Positions 7,779 to 17,004 of a DNA stretch of 64,000 nucleotides are shown here, piece after piece. Position 1 is the first letter of the stretch, and each line of letters starts with the position of its first letter. A program made the position numbers and the translations under genes. The stretch is from Planosporangium mesophilum. Its GTDB lineage: Bacteria > Actinomycetota > Actinomycetes > Mycobacteriales > Micromonosporaceae. The stretch lies in contig NZ_BOON01000034.1 of the NCBI RefSeq assembly GCF_016863255.1, forward strand, positions 86,045-150,044, given 5' to 3'. The notes beneath the pieces were generated by a model. The model saw only the letters and a program-made list of their open reading frames with translations. It was not told the origin of the DNA and did not search any database.

Positions 7779-8528
7779 CTACGCCCGGTACGACGCGGCC
7801 GGCGCCTCAATGATCTTGGTCTTCGGCACCGCGACCGTCACCGGCGCCCCGAAGTTGGAAAAGCTGATTTTGTACAGCATGTCCGTGCCCTTGTTGGCGC
7901 CGGGCAGTTTCGCGATGAACTCCGTGACGTAGCCCTGGGCGTCGACCTTCGCGTTGAACTCGACCGCGTTCGCCTTGGCACCCGCGGCCCTGGTCACCAC
8001 CTCGACCATCTTCTTGCCGCCGGGCGTGGCCGCGGTCACCTTGGTGAGGTCGATGGTGCCCTGGAAGACGCCGGGGCCGGGCGAGGCGACCGTGACCGCG
8101 CCGTCGAGCATCGCCAGGCCGAGGACCGGGTCGGTGAAGACGATCAGGCCGTGCTCGCCGGGGAGCTTCGCGACGACCAGGTGCAGTGTCCTGCCGCTCA
8201 GGGCCTTCAGGCCGCTCATGTACATGTCGTTCGCGGTGACGACGAGGTGCATCTTCTCGCCGTTGACATCGCCCTCGACGGTCCCCGTCTTCTTGCTGAC
8301 GTCGTAGACGCCGCTCATGCCCTCCGTGTCGTCACCCAGCCGGTACGAGACGTTGACGGCCCTGGTCTCGGCCACGGCCGTGGAGAGCAGCTCGGCGGGC
8401 CGCTGCGACGGCGACGCGGCCGACTTCGGCTCCGTCCAGGCGGCCTTGGCCGTGCTGGACCCGCAGGCGGCCAGCGGCATCAGGAGCGCGGCGGACAGCG
8501 CCGCGGCTGTGGCGAGCTTGCGAAACAT
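7779..8528 (-). CDS. LppX/LprG-like lipoprotein, copy 2
   Basis: A 249-residue lipoprotein, the upstream member of the tandem pair. The signal MFRKLATAAALSAALLMPLA ends in lipobox LAAC (Cys22), followed by a short linker and an LppX/LprAFG-like domain. The copies differ mainly in the linker and in surface positions (for example GMSGVYDVSKKTGTVEGD against a TTGAYDVTKKMGTVDLT in copy 1). Its leader carries three 22-bp hairpin-forming repeats where copy 1 has one. Confidence 0.85.
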   Translation of the reverse strand: MFRKLATAAALSAALLMPLAACGSSTAKAAWTEPKSAASPSQRPAELLSTAVAETRAVNVSYRLGDDTEGMSGVYDVSKKTGTVEGDVNGEKMHLVVTANDMYMSGLKALSGRTLHLVVAKLPGEHGLIVFTDPVLGLAMLDGAVTVASPGPGVFQGTIDLTKVTAATPGGKKMVEVVTRAAGAKANAVEFNAKVDAQGYVTEFIAKLPGANKGTDMLYKISFSNFGAPVTVAVPKTKIIEAPAASYRA

Positions 8529-8552
8529 GGATGCCCTTCGGTTCCGGATGGA

Positions 8553-8612
8553 CCGGGCAGGCGCCCGGTGCCGGCCGGGCAGGCGCCCGGTGCCGGCCGG
8601 GCAGGCGCCCGG
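8553..8612. repeat. three tandem 22-bp hairpin units
   Basis: CCGGGCAGGCGCCCGG occurs at 8553-8568, 8575-8590 and 8597-8612, period 22. Each unit is itself a perfect 6-bp stem (CCGGGC/GCCCGG) with an AGGC loop. Only one degenerate unit exists in the corresponding leader at about 7611-7624. The array lies between the nnr stop and the start of lipoprotein copy 2, so it would form consecutive hairpins in that mRNA leader. Confidence 0.9.
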
Positions 8613-8674
8613 CGCAAAGGGCAGATGCTAGGCGGATCTACGCAACAGACACCACCTCGATCGGATGAACGGCG

Positions 8675-10147
8675 CTATCCGGTACGCCACATCCCGGTGC
8701 GGCCGAGCACCGGCCGGAGCGCCCCGACCACATCGGACGCCGTCACCGGACCGGCCTCGGCGGCGTAGCGGCCGGCGAGGCCGTGGGCGTACGCCGCCGC
8801 GACCGCCGCCCGCTCCGGCGGCAGGCCGCCCGCCAGCAGTGAACCGAGGAGGCCGGCCAGGACGTCACCGGTGCCGGCGGTGGCGAGCGCCGGCGTCCCG
8901 GTCGGGTTGACGTAGGCGCGGCCGTCCGGGGTGGCGACGATGGTGCGGTCGCCCTTGAGCAGGACGACCGCGCCGGTACGCGCGGCCAGCCGCAGCGCCG
9001 ACCCGACCCGGTCGGCGCCGGGCTCCTCGCCCTCGTTGAGCCGGGCGAACTCCCGGTCGTGCGGGGTGAGTACGGTCGGCGCCCGCCGTTCGCGCAGCTC
9101 GTCCACGGAGAGGTCGGTGGCGAGCAGGGTGAGCCCGTCGGCGTCCACGCACACCGGCACCTCCGCCGCCAGCACGGCCCGCAGCTCGCCCGCCGCCCGC
9201 TCGTCGGTACCCAGACCGCAGCCGCAGGTCCAGGCCTGTACCCGGCCGGCGTCGGCCACCCGTGGGGTGGGGATGACGGTCGGGTAGTGGAACCGGACCG
9301 CGTCCACGGCGGCGCCGGCGTAGCGGACCATGCCGGCCGGCCCCGCGAGGGCACCTCCGGTGGACAGCAACGCCGCGCCGGGGTAGATCGCCGAGCCGGT
9401 GGCCACCCCGACCACCCCCCGGGTGTACTTGTCGTCACCCGGCCCCGGCTGCGGCCACCACTCCGCGACGTCGTCGAGGTCGGGTACCCGCAGCGCGGGG
9501 TCGTCGCGCAGCCACGGCCCGAGCCCGATGTCGACCAGCTCGACCAGTCCACTGTGTACGGCGCCGTCCCCCACCAGGAGGCCGGGCTTGAGTACGCCGA
9601 ACGTCACGGTGACGTCGGCGCGGACCGCCTCGCCGGGGACCGCACCGGTGTCGGGGTCGACCCCCGACGGCAGGTCGACCGCGACGACGGCCGGGCGGGC
9701 GCCGTCCGCGCCACACGCCCGTACCGCCCGCGCCACGAGCGCCGCCGCGTCCTCGCGCAGGCCGCCGCGACCACCGATGCCGAGGATCCCGTCGACCACC
9801 ACGTCCACGGTGGACGGCGTCGCGTCGGACACCCGGCCACCGGCCGATTTCAGCGCGGCCAGCCCCTCGGCGTGGGTACGGGCGGGGTTCAGCAGCGCCG
9901 CCGTCACTGTCACTCCCCGACGGGCCAGCGCGGCACCCGCGAACAGCGCGTCGCCGCCGTTGTTGCCGGGGCCGACCAGCAGCAGCACCGAGTGGCCGTA
10001 CCCGCTGCCGTACCGGTCGGCCAGCAGTTCTCCGCAGCGGCGGGCGACCCCGGTCGCGGCCCGCCGCATCAGCGTGCCCGGCGGGAGCGTGGCCATGAGC
10101 GCCTCCTCCGCCGCGCGGACGCTCGCCACCCGCCAGGCCGCCCTCAT
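8675..10147 (-). CDS. nnr: bifunctional NAD(P)H-hydrate epimerase / ADP-dependent NAD(P)H-hydrate dehydratase
   Basis: A 490-residue two-domain metabolite-repair enzyme. The N-terminal YjeF_N epimerase (residues ~1-210) shows LLLVGPGNNGGDALFAGAALARRG and VVAVDLPSGVDPDTG. The C-terminal ribokinase-like dehydratase (~220-490) shows PHDREFARL, VLLKGDRTIVATPDGRAYVN and the nucleotide-binding ATAGTGDVLAGLLGSLLAGG. It repairs hydrated NADH/NADPH. Lies between acpS and the lipoprotein pair; its last ~20 codons are duplicated at 7690-7755. Confidence 0.95.
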   Translation of the reverse strand: MRAAWRVASVRAAEEALMATLPPGTLMRRAATGVARRCGELLADRYGSGYGHSVLLLVGPGNNGGDALFAGAALARRGVTVTAALLNPARTHAEGLAALKSAGGRVSDATPSTVDVVVDGILGIGGRGGLREDAAALVARAVRACGADGARPAVVAVDLPSGVDPDTGAVPGEAVRADVTVTFGVLKPGLLVGDGAVHSGLVELVDIGLGPWLRDDPALRVPDLDDVAEWWPQPGPGDDKYTRGVVGVATGSAIYPGAALLSTGGALAGPAGMVRYAGAAVDAVRFHYPTVIPTPRVADAGRVQAWTCGCGLGTDERAAGELRAVLAAEVPVCVDADGLTLLATDLSVDELRERRAPTVLTPHDREFARLNEGEEPGADRVGSALRLAARTGAVVLLKGDRTIVATPDGRAYVNPTGTPALATAGTGDVLAGLLGSLLAGGLPPERAAVAAAYAHGLAGRYAAEAGPVTASDVVGALRPVLGRTGMWRTG

Positions 10148-10175
10148 GCGCCTGCTCCCCGCTCGCTCCCCGGCC

Positions 10176-10568
10176 TCACGCGCCCGCTCCGGGCTCTTCC
10201 AACCGCTCCGCGACGACCATCGCGGAGGCGATGCCGCCGTCGTGCGACAGGGAGAGGTGCCAGCGGGTGATGCCCCGCTCCTTGGCCACCGCCGCGACCG
10301 TGCCGGAGACGGTCAGCCAGGGCCGGCCGTCGGGGTCGGTGACGATCTCGCAGTCGTGCCAGTGCAGGCCGGCGGGGGCGCCCAGCGCCTTCGCGACCGC
10401 CTCCTTGGCGGCGAACCGCGCCGCGAGCGACTCCGGCGAGCGGGGGTTACCCGAGGGGGTCTTCAGCTCGTCGGAGGTGAAGAGCCGGTCCGCGAGCAGT
10501 GGCGTACGGGCCAGCGCGCGGGCGAACCGCTCCACGAGGACGACGTCGATGCCGACAGCAACGATCAC
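10176..10568 (-). CDS. acpS: holo-[acyl-carrier-protein] synthase
   Basis: A ~130-residue 4'-phosphopantetheinyl transferase that activates acyl carrier proteins. Seen: [13 protein letters not shown] (Mg-binding Asp in GIDVV), FTSDELKTP and [12 protein letters not shown] (second Mg ligand Glu and the catalytic Lys), and [22 protein letters not shown] at 10568 matches the family start; a GTG at 10577 would add three residues. 28 nt separate it from nnr. Confidence 0.93.
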   Translation of the reverse strand: MIVAVGIDVVLVERFARALARTPLLADRLFTSDELKTPSGNPRSPESLAARFAAKEAVAKALGAPAGLHWHDCEIVTDPDGRPWLTVSGTVAAVAKERGITRWHLSLSHDGGIASAMVVAERLEEPGAGA

Positions 10569-10583
10569 AGGTACCACCCTGGC

Positions 10584-10617
10584 ATGCCCGCCCGGCTCTT
10601 GGACACTCGGCGGGCAT
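10584..10617 (-). terminator. hairpin after glmS
   Basis: A 9-bp stem (ATGCCCGCC / GGCGGGCAT) with a 16-nt loop lies between the glmS stop and the acpS start. No T tract follows, so it is terminator-like only. Confidence 0.45.
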
Positions 10618-10653
10618 ATGAACCCACCAAGTGCCCAAGATCGCGGAGGGCAC

Positions 10654-12525
10654 CTACTCGACGGTGACCGACTTCGCGAGGTTGCGGGGCTGGTCGACGT
10701 CGTGGCCGCGGGCGGAGGCGATCTCGCACGCGAGTACCTGCAGCGGCACCGTGGTGACCAGCGGCGCGAGCAGCGTCGGCGTCGGCGGCACGACGATCAG
10801 GTGGTCGGCGTACCGGGCGACCCCGTCGTCACCCTCCTCGGCGATGACGACGGTACGGGCGCCGCGCGCGCGTACCTCCTGGATGTTGGAGATGACCTTG
10901 TCGCGCAGCACGCCCCGGCCGCGCGCCGACGGGACCACGCACACCACCGGGGTGCCCTGGTCGATCAGCGCGATCGGGCCGTGCTTGAGCTCGCCGGCGG
11001 CGAACCCCTCGGCGTGCATGTACGCCAGCTCCTTGAGCTTGAGCGCGCCCTCCAGGGCCACCGGGTACCCGACGTGCCGTCCGATGAACAGCACCGACTT
11101 GGCCTCGGCGAGGTCGCGGGCCAGTTCGCGGACCGGCTCCATCTGCTCCAGGACGCGGTCCACCTTGGACGGCGTGCCGCGCAGCTGCTCGACGACGGCG
11201 GCCACCTCGTCGGCGTACATCACGCCGCGCACCTGGGCCAGGTGCAGGCCGACCAGGTAGCACGCGGCGAGCTGGGTCAGGAACGCCTTGGTGGACGCGA
11301 CCGCGATCTCCGGCCCGCCGTGGGTGTAGAGCACCGCGTCGGACTCGCGCGGGATGGTCGAGCCGTTGGTGTTGCAGATGGCCAGTACCCGGGCCTTCTG
11401 CTGCTTGGCGTGGCGCAGCGCCATCAGCGTGTCCATCGTCTCGCCGGACTGCGAGATCGCCACGACCAGCGTGGAGCGGTCCAGTACCGGGTCGCGGTAG
11501 CGGAACTCGCTGGCCAGCTCCACCTCGCACGGGATGCGGGTCCAGTGCTCGATGGCGTACTTGGCGACCATGCCGGCGTGGTAGGCGGTGCCGCAGGCCA
11601 CGATGAAGACCTTGTCGACGTCGCGCAGGTCCTGGTCGGTGAGGCGGACCTCGTCCAGGGTGATCTCGCCGGTCTCGGCCAGCCGGCCGCGCAGCGTGTC
11701 CGCGATCGCCTGCGGCTGCTCGGCGATCTCCTTGAGCATGAAGTAGTCGTAGCCGCCCTTCTCGGCGGCCTTGGCGTCCCAGTCGATGTGGTAGTCGAGG
11801 CCCTCGGCGGCGTTGCCCTCGAAGTCCGTGATCTCGATGCCCTCGCCCGTGATCAGGACGACCTGGTCCTGGCCCAGCTCGACCGCCTCACGGGTGTGCT
11901 CGATGAACGCGCTGACGTCGCTGGCGAGGTAGTTCTCCCCGACGCCGCGGCCGACGACGAGCGGGGAGTTGCGGCGGGCGCCGACGACCGCGCCGGGCGC
12001 CCGTACGTCCACGGCGAGCAGGGTGAACGCGCCCTCGAGCTGCCGGCAGACCCGGCGCATCGCCTCGGCCAGCCGGGCCTCCGCGGTCGCGCCGTCCACC
12101 GTGGTCAGCTCCTCGGCCAGCAGGTGGGCCACGCACTCGGTGTCGGTGTCGCTGGCGAACTCGACGCCCCGCGACTCCAGCTCGGCGCGCAGCTTGCCGA
12201 AGTTCTCGATGATTCCGTTGTGGATGACCGCCACCCGGCCGTCGGACGAGCGGTGCGGGTGCGCGTTGCGGTCGGTGGGCCCGCCATGGGTGGCCCATCG
12301 GGTGTGACCGATCCCCGTGGTGCCCTCGTCGAGGCCGGCGATCGCGTCGTCGGCCAGCGCCTTCTCCAGGTTGGCCAGCTTGCCCGCCCGCTTCTCGGTC
12401 AGCAGCTCACCGTTGACGACGGCGACCCCGGCCGAGTCGTAACCGCGGTACTCCAGACGGCGCAGGCCGTCGAGCACGATTCCCAGCGCCGGTCGACAGC
12501 CGGCGTAACCCACGATCCCGCACAT
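10654..12525 (-). CDS. glmS: glutamine-fructose-6-phosphate aminotransferase (isomerizing)
   Basis: About 623 residues; makes glucosamine-6-phosphate, the first step towards UDP-GlcNAc. The N-terminal class II glutaminase begins MCGIVGYAG, whose Cys2 is the nucleophile, with HTRWATHG downstream; because the Cys must become N-terminal, ATG 12525 is preferred over ATG 12537. Two SIS sugar-isomerase domains follow ([15 protein letters not shown] and an [27 protein letters not shown] region), ending [13 protein letters not shown], the canonical C-terminus. glmM lies ~1.3 kb upstream on the same strand. Confidence 0.97.
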   Translation of the reverse strand: MCGIVGYAGCRPALGIVLDGLRRLEYRGYDSAGVAVVNGELLTEKRAGKLANLEKALADDAIAGLDEGTTGIGHTRWATHGGPTDRNAHPHRSSDGRVAVIHNGIIENFGKLRAELESRGVEFASDTDTECVAHLLAEELTTVDGATAEARLAEAMRRVCRQLEGAFTLLAVDVRAPGAVVGARRNSPLVVGRGVGENYLASDVSAFIEHTREAVELGQDQVVLITGEGIEITDFEGNAAEGLDYHIDWDAKAAEKGGYDYFMLKEIAEQPQAIADTLRGRLAETGEITLDEVRLTDQDLRDVDKVFIVACGTAYHAGMVAKYAIEHWTRIPCEVELASEFRYRDPVLDRSTLVVAISQSGETMDTLMALRHAKQQKARVLAICNTNGSTIPRESDAVLYTHGGPEIAVASTKAFLTQLAACYLVGLHLAQVRGVMYADEVAAVVEQLRGTPSKVDRVLEQMEPVRELARDLAEAKSVLFIGRHVGYPVALEGALKLKELAYMHAEGFAAGELKHGPIALIDQGTPVVCVVPSARGRGVLRDKVISNIQEVRARGARTVVIAEEGDDGVARYADHLIVVPPTPTLLAPLVTTVPLQVLACEIASARGHDVDQPRNLAKSVTVE

Positions 12526-12584
12526 GGTCGAAGACATTAGCAGGGTTCCGCGCAGAAGCGGTGAGTGAAACAGATACTTTCGAT

Positions 12585-12595
12585 CACGTAACGTG
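12585..12595. promoter_or_regulatory. CACGTAACGTG palindrome upstream of glmS
   Basis: An interrupted perfect palindrome, CACGT-A-ACGTG, lies 60 nt upstream of the glmS start in the gap between glmS and the dehydrogenase gene. It could be an operator; no regulator is identified. A possible -10 (TATCTG on the minus strand) is close to it. Confidence 0.3.
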
Positions 12596-12604
12596 CGTGT
12601 TTGA

Positions 12605-12637
12605 CAGGCCGGCGGGGCGGGAGCCCACGCCGGCCTG
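12605..12637 (-). terminator. terminator of the SDR gene
   Basis: A 9-bp perfect stem (CAGGCCGGC / GCCGGCCTG) with a 15-nt loop lies 18 nt after the stop of the dehydrogenase gene, followed on the minus strand by TGTCAAAC. Confidence 0.55.
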
Positions 12638-12654
12638 CGGATATACGGCCGCGG

Positions 12655-13419
12655 TCAGCTCAGCGAGGTACGGATCGTGGCGCCACCGTCGATGACGAGC
12701 GTCTGACCGGTGATCCAGGACGACCGGTCACCGGCGAGGAACCCGATCGCCTCGGCGATGTCCGCCGGCTCGCCGATCCGGGCCAGCGGCAGGTGCGCCT
12801 TGAGCTGCTCCTCGTAGTTCTCCCACAGGGCACGGGCCAGGTGGGTACGCACGATGCCCGGCGCCACCGCGTTCACCCGTACCTTCGGTGCCAGCTCGGC
12901 GGCGAACTGGCGGGTCAGGTGGATGACCGCCGCCTTCGTGGCGTTGTAGTAGCCGATCCCTGGCTCGGTCAGCAGCCCGCCGACGGACGCCACGTTGACG
13001 ATCGAGCCGCCGTGCTCGGCCATCGACGCCTTCCACACCAGCTGGGTCCACAGCACGATGCCGAACTGGTTGAGCCGCACGGTCTTCTCGGCCCGCTCCG
13101 CGTCCAGGTCGACCAGCGGGCCGAAGTACGGGTTGGTACCGGCGTTGTTGACCAGTACGTCGACCCGGCCGAACCGGGCCATCGCGGCGTCGACGCAGGC
13201 CGCGGCCTGATCGGGCTCGGCGGCGTGGGCGGCGTGGGCCAGCACGCCGACGTCCGGGTACGCCCGCGTCAGCTCCGCCGCGACCTCGTCGAGCGCCTCC
13301 TGCTTGCGGGAGGTCAGCACGACGTTGCAGCCCTCGGAGGCCAGCAGCTCCGCGGTGGCCTTGCCGATGCCCCGGGACGCCCCGGTCACGATCGCGGTAC
13401 GGGCGGACTGTTCGGCCAT
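12655..13419 (-). CDS. short-chain dehydrogenase/reductase
   Basis: A 254-residue classical SDR. Rossmann dinucleotide motif TGASRGIGKATAELL, the NNAGTN motif, catalytic serine in NVASVGG, and catalytic YxxxK in YYNATKAAV; C-terminal WITGQTLVIDGG is standard for the FabG-like class. The Arg in TSRKQEAL suggests NADP(H). AAGGAGG 5 nt before the ATG at 13419 fixes the start. Substrate unknown; it lies between glmS and glmM with no visible functional link to either. Confidence 0.9.
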   Translation of the reverse strand: MAEQSARTAIVTGASRGIGKATAELLASEGCNVVLTSRKQEALDEVAAELTRAYPDVGVLAHAAHAAEPDQAAACVDAAMARFGRVDVLVNNAGTNPYFGPLVDLDAERAEKTVRLNQFGIVLWTQLVWKASMAEHGGSIVNVASVGGLLTEPGIGYYNATKAAVIHLTRQFAAELAPKVRVNAVAPGIVRTHLARALWENYEEQLKAHLPLARIGEPADIAEAIGFLAGDRSSWITGQTLVIDGGATIRTSLS

Positions 13420-13489
13420 GGCGCCTCCTTGTACGGTGCGGGTCACGCCGAGACGGTACTACCCGTCGGTAGCGTCGGTGCCGACGGCG

Positions 13490-14845
13490 TCAGGCCGCCG
13501 GGCTCGCCTCCCGCACCGCCGCCACGATGAGCTCCGCCGCCTGCTGCGCGGCCTCCTCGGTCGACGCCTCGACCATCACCCGTACCAGCGGCTCGGTGCC
13601 GGACGGCCGCAGCAGCACCCGGCCGGTGCCGCCCAGCTCCGCCTCCACCGCCTTCGCCACGTCGAGCACGGACGGCGCGGACGACGCCATCGCGCGGTCG
13701 CCCACCCGTACGTTGATCAGCACCTGCGGCAGCCGCCGTACGACCGACGCGAGCTGCGCCAGCGGCTTACCGGTCTCCGCCATGCGCGCCATCAACTGGA
13801 GGGCGGTGAGGATCCCGTCGCCGGTGGTGGCGTACTTCGGCAGCACGATGTGTCCGCTCTGCTCACCGCCCAGGGCGAGGCCGCGGGCGCGCAGCTCCTC
13901 CAGCACGTACCGGTCGCCGACCTTCGTCTGGGTCAGGTTGATCCCGGCGTCGGCCATCGCGAGCTTCAGGCCGAGATTGCTCATCACCGTGGCCACGAGC
14001 GTGTTCTCGGTGAGCGTGCCGGCGTCCCGCATCGCCACGGCGAGGATGCCCATGATCTGGTCGCCGTCCACGTCGTCGCCGTCGGCGGTGACCGCGAGGC
14101 ACCGGTCGGCGTCGCCGTCGTGCGCGATGCCCAGGTGCGCCCCGTGCTCCAGTACGGCGGCGCGCAGGCCGTCCAGGTGGGTGGAGCCGCAGTTGTCGTT
14201 GATGTTGAGACCGTCGGGCTCGGCCGAGATCGCGATGACCTCCGCGCCGGCCTGCTCGTACGCCTCCGGCGCCACCAGCGACGCCGCTCCGTTGGCGCAG
14301 TCGACCACGACGCGCAGCCCGTCCAGGCGGTGCGGCACCGACGCGACGAGGTGGTTGATGTAGGCCTCCGGCCCGTCGATCAGGTCGTGCACCCGGCCGA
14401 CGGCCGCGCCGGTCGGCCGGCGCCACGACCCACCACCACCGCCGCTGACGAGGGCCTCGATCTGGTCCTCCACGTCGTCGGGCAGCTTGTGCCCGCCGGA
14501 CGCGAAGAGCTTGATCCCGTTGTCGGGCATGGGGTTGTGCGACGCCGACAGCATTACGCCCAGGTCGGCCCGGGTGGCGCCGACGAGGTACGCCACGCCC
14601 GGCGTCGGCAGCACATCGACGCGCAGCACGTCGGCACCGGCACTGGCCAGGCCCGCGACCACCGCCGCCTCCAGCATCTCGCCGCTGGCCCGCGGGTCAC
14701 GCCCGACGATGGCGCGCGGCGGGTGCGTACGGTCCCGCTCGGCGAGGACGTGCGCGGCCGCCTCCGCGATCGACAGCGCGAGCTGCGGGCTCAGGTCCGC
14801 GTTGGCGAGACCGCGTACCCCGTCCGTACCAAAGAGCCGACCCAT
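13490..14845 (-). CDS. glmM: phosphoglucosamine mutase
   Basis: A 451-residue alpha-D-phosphohexomutase converting glucosamine-6-phosphate to glucosamine-1-phosphate. Start [15 protein letters not shown], phosphoserine loop [12 protein letters not shown], metal loop DGDADRCL, sugar-binding GEQSGHIVL and the C-terminal phosphate-binding [14 protein letters not shown] are all present. Lies downstream of rplM-rpsI, a standard bacterial order, and supplies the same pathway as glmS. Confidence 0.97.
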   Translation of the reverse strand: MGRLFGTDGVRGLANADLSPQLALSIAEAAAHVLAERDRTHPPRAIVGRDPRASGEMLEAAVVAGLASAGADVLRVDVLPTPGVAYLVGATRADLGVMLSASHNPMPDNGIKLFASGGHKLPDDVEDQIEALVSGGGGGSWRRPTGAAVGRVHDLIDGPEAYINHLVASVPHRLDGLRVVVDCANGAASLVAPEAYEQAGAEVIAISAEPDGLNINDNCGSTHLDGLRAAVLEHGAHLGIAHDGDADRCLAVTADGDDVDGDQIMGILAVAMRDAGTLTENTLVATVMSNLGLKLAMADAGINLTQTKVGDRYVLEELRARGLALGGEQSGHIVLPKYATTGDGILTALQLMARMAETGKPLAQLASVVRRLPQVLINVRVGDRAMASSAPSVLDVAKAVEAELGGTGRVLLRPSGTEPLVRVMVEASTEEAAQQAAELIVAAVREASPAA

Positions 14846-14868
14846 GAACTACCTCCGCCAGAAACGAA

Positions 14869-14904
14869 ACGACCGGGCGCTCCCGAAGGGGTGCGCCCGG
14901 TCGT
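14869..14904 (-). terminator. terminator of rplM-rpsI
   Basis: A perfect 12-bp GC-rich stem (ACGACCGGGCGC / GCGCCCGGTCGT) with a 12-nt loop lies between the rpsI stop and the glmM start, followed on the minus strand by GTTTCGTTTC. Confidence 0.8.
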
Positions 14905-14935
14905 TGTCGAGCATTCGACCGACAAAGAAGGAACG

Positions 14936-15460
14936 TCAGCGCTTCGAGTACTGAGGCGCCTTGCGGGCCTTCTTCAGACCGTACTTCTTACGCTCGGTCT
15001 CGCGCGCGTCACGGGTCAGGAAACCGGCCTTCTTGAGGGCCGGGCGGTCGTCGCTCTCCCACTCGACCAGCGCGCGGGCGATCGCGAGGCGCAGCGCGCC
15101 GGCCTGCCCACTGGTGCCGCCACCGCGCAGGTTGGCGTACACGTCGAGGCTCTCGGCCTTCTCGGTCATCACGAGCGGCTCGCGCACCAGCTGCTGGTGC
15201 ACCTTGCTCGGGAAGTACTTCTCCAGCGGGCGGCCGTTCAGGGTGAACTGGCCGGTGCCCGGCACCAGGCGCACCCGGACGATGGCCTCCTTGCGGCGAC
15301 CGACGGTCTGGATCGGCCGGTCGGTACGACGCGGCCGGGCGGTCGTGGCGGTCGCGGTGGTCGCGGTGGTCTCGACCGGGGCCTCGGCCGAGGTCTCGAC
15401 CGGAGTCTCGGTGGCAGCCGGCGCGGCGTCGGCCGGCGAGGGGATGGTGGTCTCGCTCAC
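14936..15460 (-). CDS. rpsI: 30S ribosomal protein S9
   Basis: About 174 residues: an Ala/Thr/Glu/Pro-rich N-terminal extension of ~45 residues followed by the S9 domain ([37 protein letters not shown]) and the tail RKAPQYSKR that reaches the P-site tRNA. The core is normal, the extension is longer than in E. coli (130 residues). GTG at 15460 is preferred because AAGGA lies just upstream; a GTG at 15484 would overlap rplM. Confidence 0.95.
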   Translation of the reverse strand: MSETTIPSPADAAPAATETPVETSAEAPVETTATTATATTARPRRTDRPIQTVGRRKEAIVRVRLVPGTGQFTLNGRPLEKYFPSKVHQQLVREPLVMTEKAESLDVYANLRGGGTSGQAGALRLAIARALVEWESDDRPALKKAGFLTRDARETERKKYGLKKARKAPQYSKR

Positions 15461-15480
15461 GTCAGTTCCTTCGCCCGCGC

Positions 15481-15924
15481 TCACTGCGCGATCTGCTTGA
15501 TCTCAAACGGCACCGGCTGCTGGGCGGCGTGCGGGTGCTCGGCGCCGGCGTACACCTTGAGCTTGGTGATCAGGCGGTTCGCCAGCTTGTTGTGCGGCAG
15601 CATGCCCTTGACGGCCAGCTCGATCGCCCGCTCCGGCCGCTTCGTCAGCAGCTCCTCGTAGCCGATCCGCTTGAGGCCGCCCGGGTAGCCGGAGTGGCGG
15701 TAGGCCACCTTGGTCTGCCGCTTGTTACCGGTCAGCGCGACCTTGCCCGCGTTGATGACGATCACAAAGTCGCCGGTGTCCACGTGCGGTGCGAACGTGG
15801 GCTTGTGCTTGCCGCGCAGGAGCGTCGCTACATGGCTAGCGAGCCGGCCCAGCACGACGTCAGAAGCGTCGATGATGTGCCACTGACGCTCGATCTCACC
15901 CGGCTTCGGGCTGTACGTACGCAC
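15481..15924 (-). CDS. rplM: 50S ribosomal protein L13
   Basis: A 147-residue L13 ([65 protein letters not shown]). L13 is an early assembly protein of the large subunit. GTG at 15924 has a GAAGGT Shine-Dalgarno; the frame stays open to 16047 but that part is not L13-like. First gene of rplM-rpsI. Confidence 0.97.
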   Translation of the reverse strand: MRTYSPKPGEIERQWHIIDASDVVLGRLASHVATLLRGKHKPTFAPHVDTGDFVIVINAGKVALTGNKRQTKVAYRHSGYPGGLKRIGYEELLTKRPERAIELAVKGMLPHNKLANRLITKLKVYAGAEHPHAAQQPVPFEIKQIAQ

Positions 15925-16058
15925 AGGTTTACCTTCGTCTCGTCGGTTGCGGGTGTCGGCCCGGCCAAACAGCCGGCGGCGCCACGACTGGAGCGGGCGC
16001 ACACCTGACCAGCGTACCCGATTCAGGGGACGCCTCAGCCATTGCACAACAGCCGACC

Positions 16059-16087
16059 ACGATACTCGCAGGCGCGGGTTCGGTCAA
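16059..16087 (-). promoter_or_regulatory. rplM-rpsI promoter
   Basis: On the minus strand TTGACC (-35, 16082-16087), exactly 17 bp, then TATCGT (-10, 16059-16064), about 135 nt before the rplM start. The -35 is only 8 nt past the stem of the preceding lipoprotein gene's terminator. Confidence 0.75.
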
Positions 16088-16094
16088 AACCGCT

Positions 16095-16148
16095 GCGGAT
16101 CTCGGGCATCTGGCGGGGGCACAGGCCCGGCAGGTGCCCGAGATCCGC
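16095..16148 (-). terminator. terminator of the lipoprotein gene
   Basis: A perfect 14-bp stem (GCGGATCTCGGGCA / TGCCCGAGATCCGC) with a 26-nt loop that can itself fold, 13 nt after the lipoprotein stop, followed on the minus strand by a GGTTTTG tract. Confidence 0.75.
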
Positions 16149-16160
16149 GAAACGGAACGG

Positions 16161-16862
16161 TCAGGCGCGGTTCATCGTCCAGGTGACGCCGTTCTGACCC
16201 GGCGGCGGACCCAGCTTGAGGGTGGTGCTACCGCACTCGTACGTGCCCTCCCTCAGGATCGGCTGCACGTCGACGCTGCCCGCGGTCTGGTCGCCGGCGC
16301 CCTTGTAGTCGCCGAGCTTCGCGCGGTCGACGATCTTGCCCTGTACGGGACTGATCATCTCCACCGTCACCGTCACCGCGCTCCAGTCGCTGGTGCCCGC
16401 CGGCCGCCAGACGCCGGTCGGCGTCGCGCTGGCCGGTACCTGCACCGCACCCTTGAGCGTGCCCCCGTACCCGAACTGGCCCTTGATCTCGGTGCCAGCC
16501 GCGGTGGTACTGAAGATGATCGGCTTCGCGGCGCCGAAGTCCGCGACGAGCTGGCCGTTGGGTGAGACGTCCAGCAGCACGCCCTCGCCCCCGCTCGCCT
16601 GCCCCTGCGCCACACCGGCGTTGAAGCTCATGCTGACAGCGGTCGACCTCCACTTACCGACGACGCACTGGTTGGCGACGCCGGGGGTGGCGGACGCACC
16701 GGCGGACGCACCGGTGGACGCTCCGGCCGAAGCGCTGGTGGACGGACCGCCCGAGGCGCCCGCCGAACTGGACGCGCCGGGTGTCGCGGTCCCGTTCGAC
16801 GTGCAGGCGGCCAGCCCGAGCGCCGCCCCGGCCACGACGACGGCAAGTCTGCTTCTCGGCAT
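16161..16862 (-). CDS. putative lipoprotein with Ala/Ser/Gly/Thr-rich linker
   Basis: A 233-residue protein: signal MPRSRLAVVVAGAALGLAAC with lipobox LAAC (Cys20), a long low-complexity linker (residues ~21-65, repeated GASA/STSA-like units), then a ~165-residue domain starting NQCVVGKWRSTAVSMSFN and ending GQNGVTWTMNRA, with a Cys near each end (NQCVV and YECGS) that may pair. I do not recognise the domain; the opening VGKW...GTYE pattern resembles small beta-barrel secreted proteins. GGGAGGGG lies 5 nt before the ATG at 16862. Divergent from the HemD fusion gene. Confidence 0.75.
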   Translation of the reverse strand: MPRSRLAVVVAGAALGLAACTSNGTATPGASSSAGASGGPSTSASAGASTGASAGASATPGVANQCVVGKWRSTAVSMSFNAGVAQGQASGGEGVLLDVSPNGQLVADFGAAKPIIFSTTAAGTEIKGQFGYGGTLKGAVQVPASATPTGVWRPAGTSDWSAVTVTVEMISPVQGKIVDRAKLGDYKGAGDQTAGSVDVQPILREGTYECGSTTLKLGPPPGQNGVTWTMNRA

Positions 16863-17004
16863 CGGTTCCCCTCCCTGTATGAATATGCCGCCGTTATACC
16901 CCGTCGTCGGAATCCGCGAACCGCGAACTTCGCGCGGCCGCATTAGCAGGCGGGAAACAAAAGGGACGCAGGCCGGAAACCACGCATCGGCACACTGTCG
17001 TGGC

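Noticed and set aside
8553..8612. 22-bp repeats as a CRISPR array or insertion sequence end
   Set aside because: No spacers and no transposase or terminal inverted repeats; tandem hairpins in a leader fit better.
10550..12560. Possible glmS ribozyme riboswitch upstream of glmS
   Set aside because: The 117-nt gap is too short and shows none of the ribozyme core; that element is characteristic of Firmicutes.
13304..15661. Long plus-strand frames over glmM and rpsI
   Set aside because: Shadows of minus-strand coding genes with the typical third-position GC bias.
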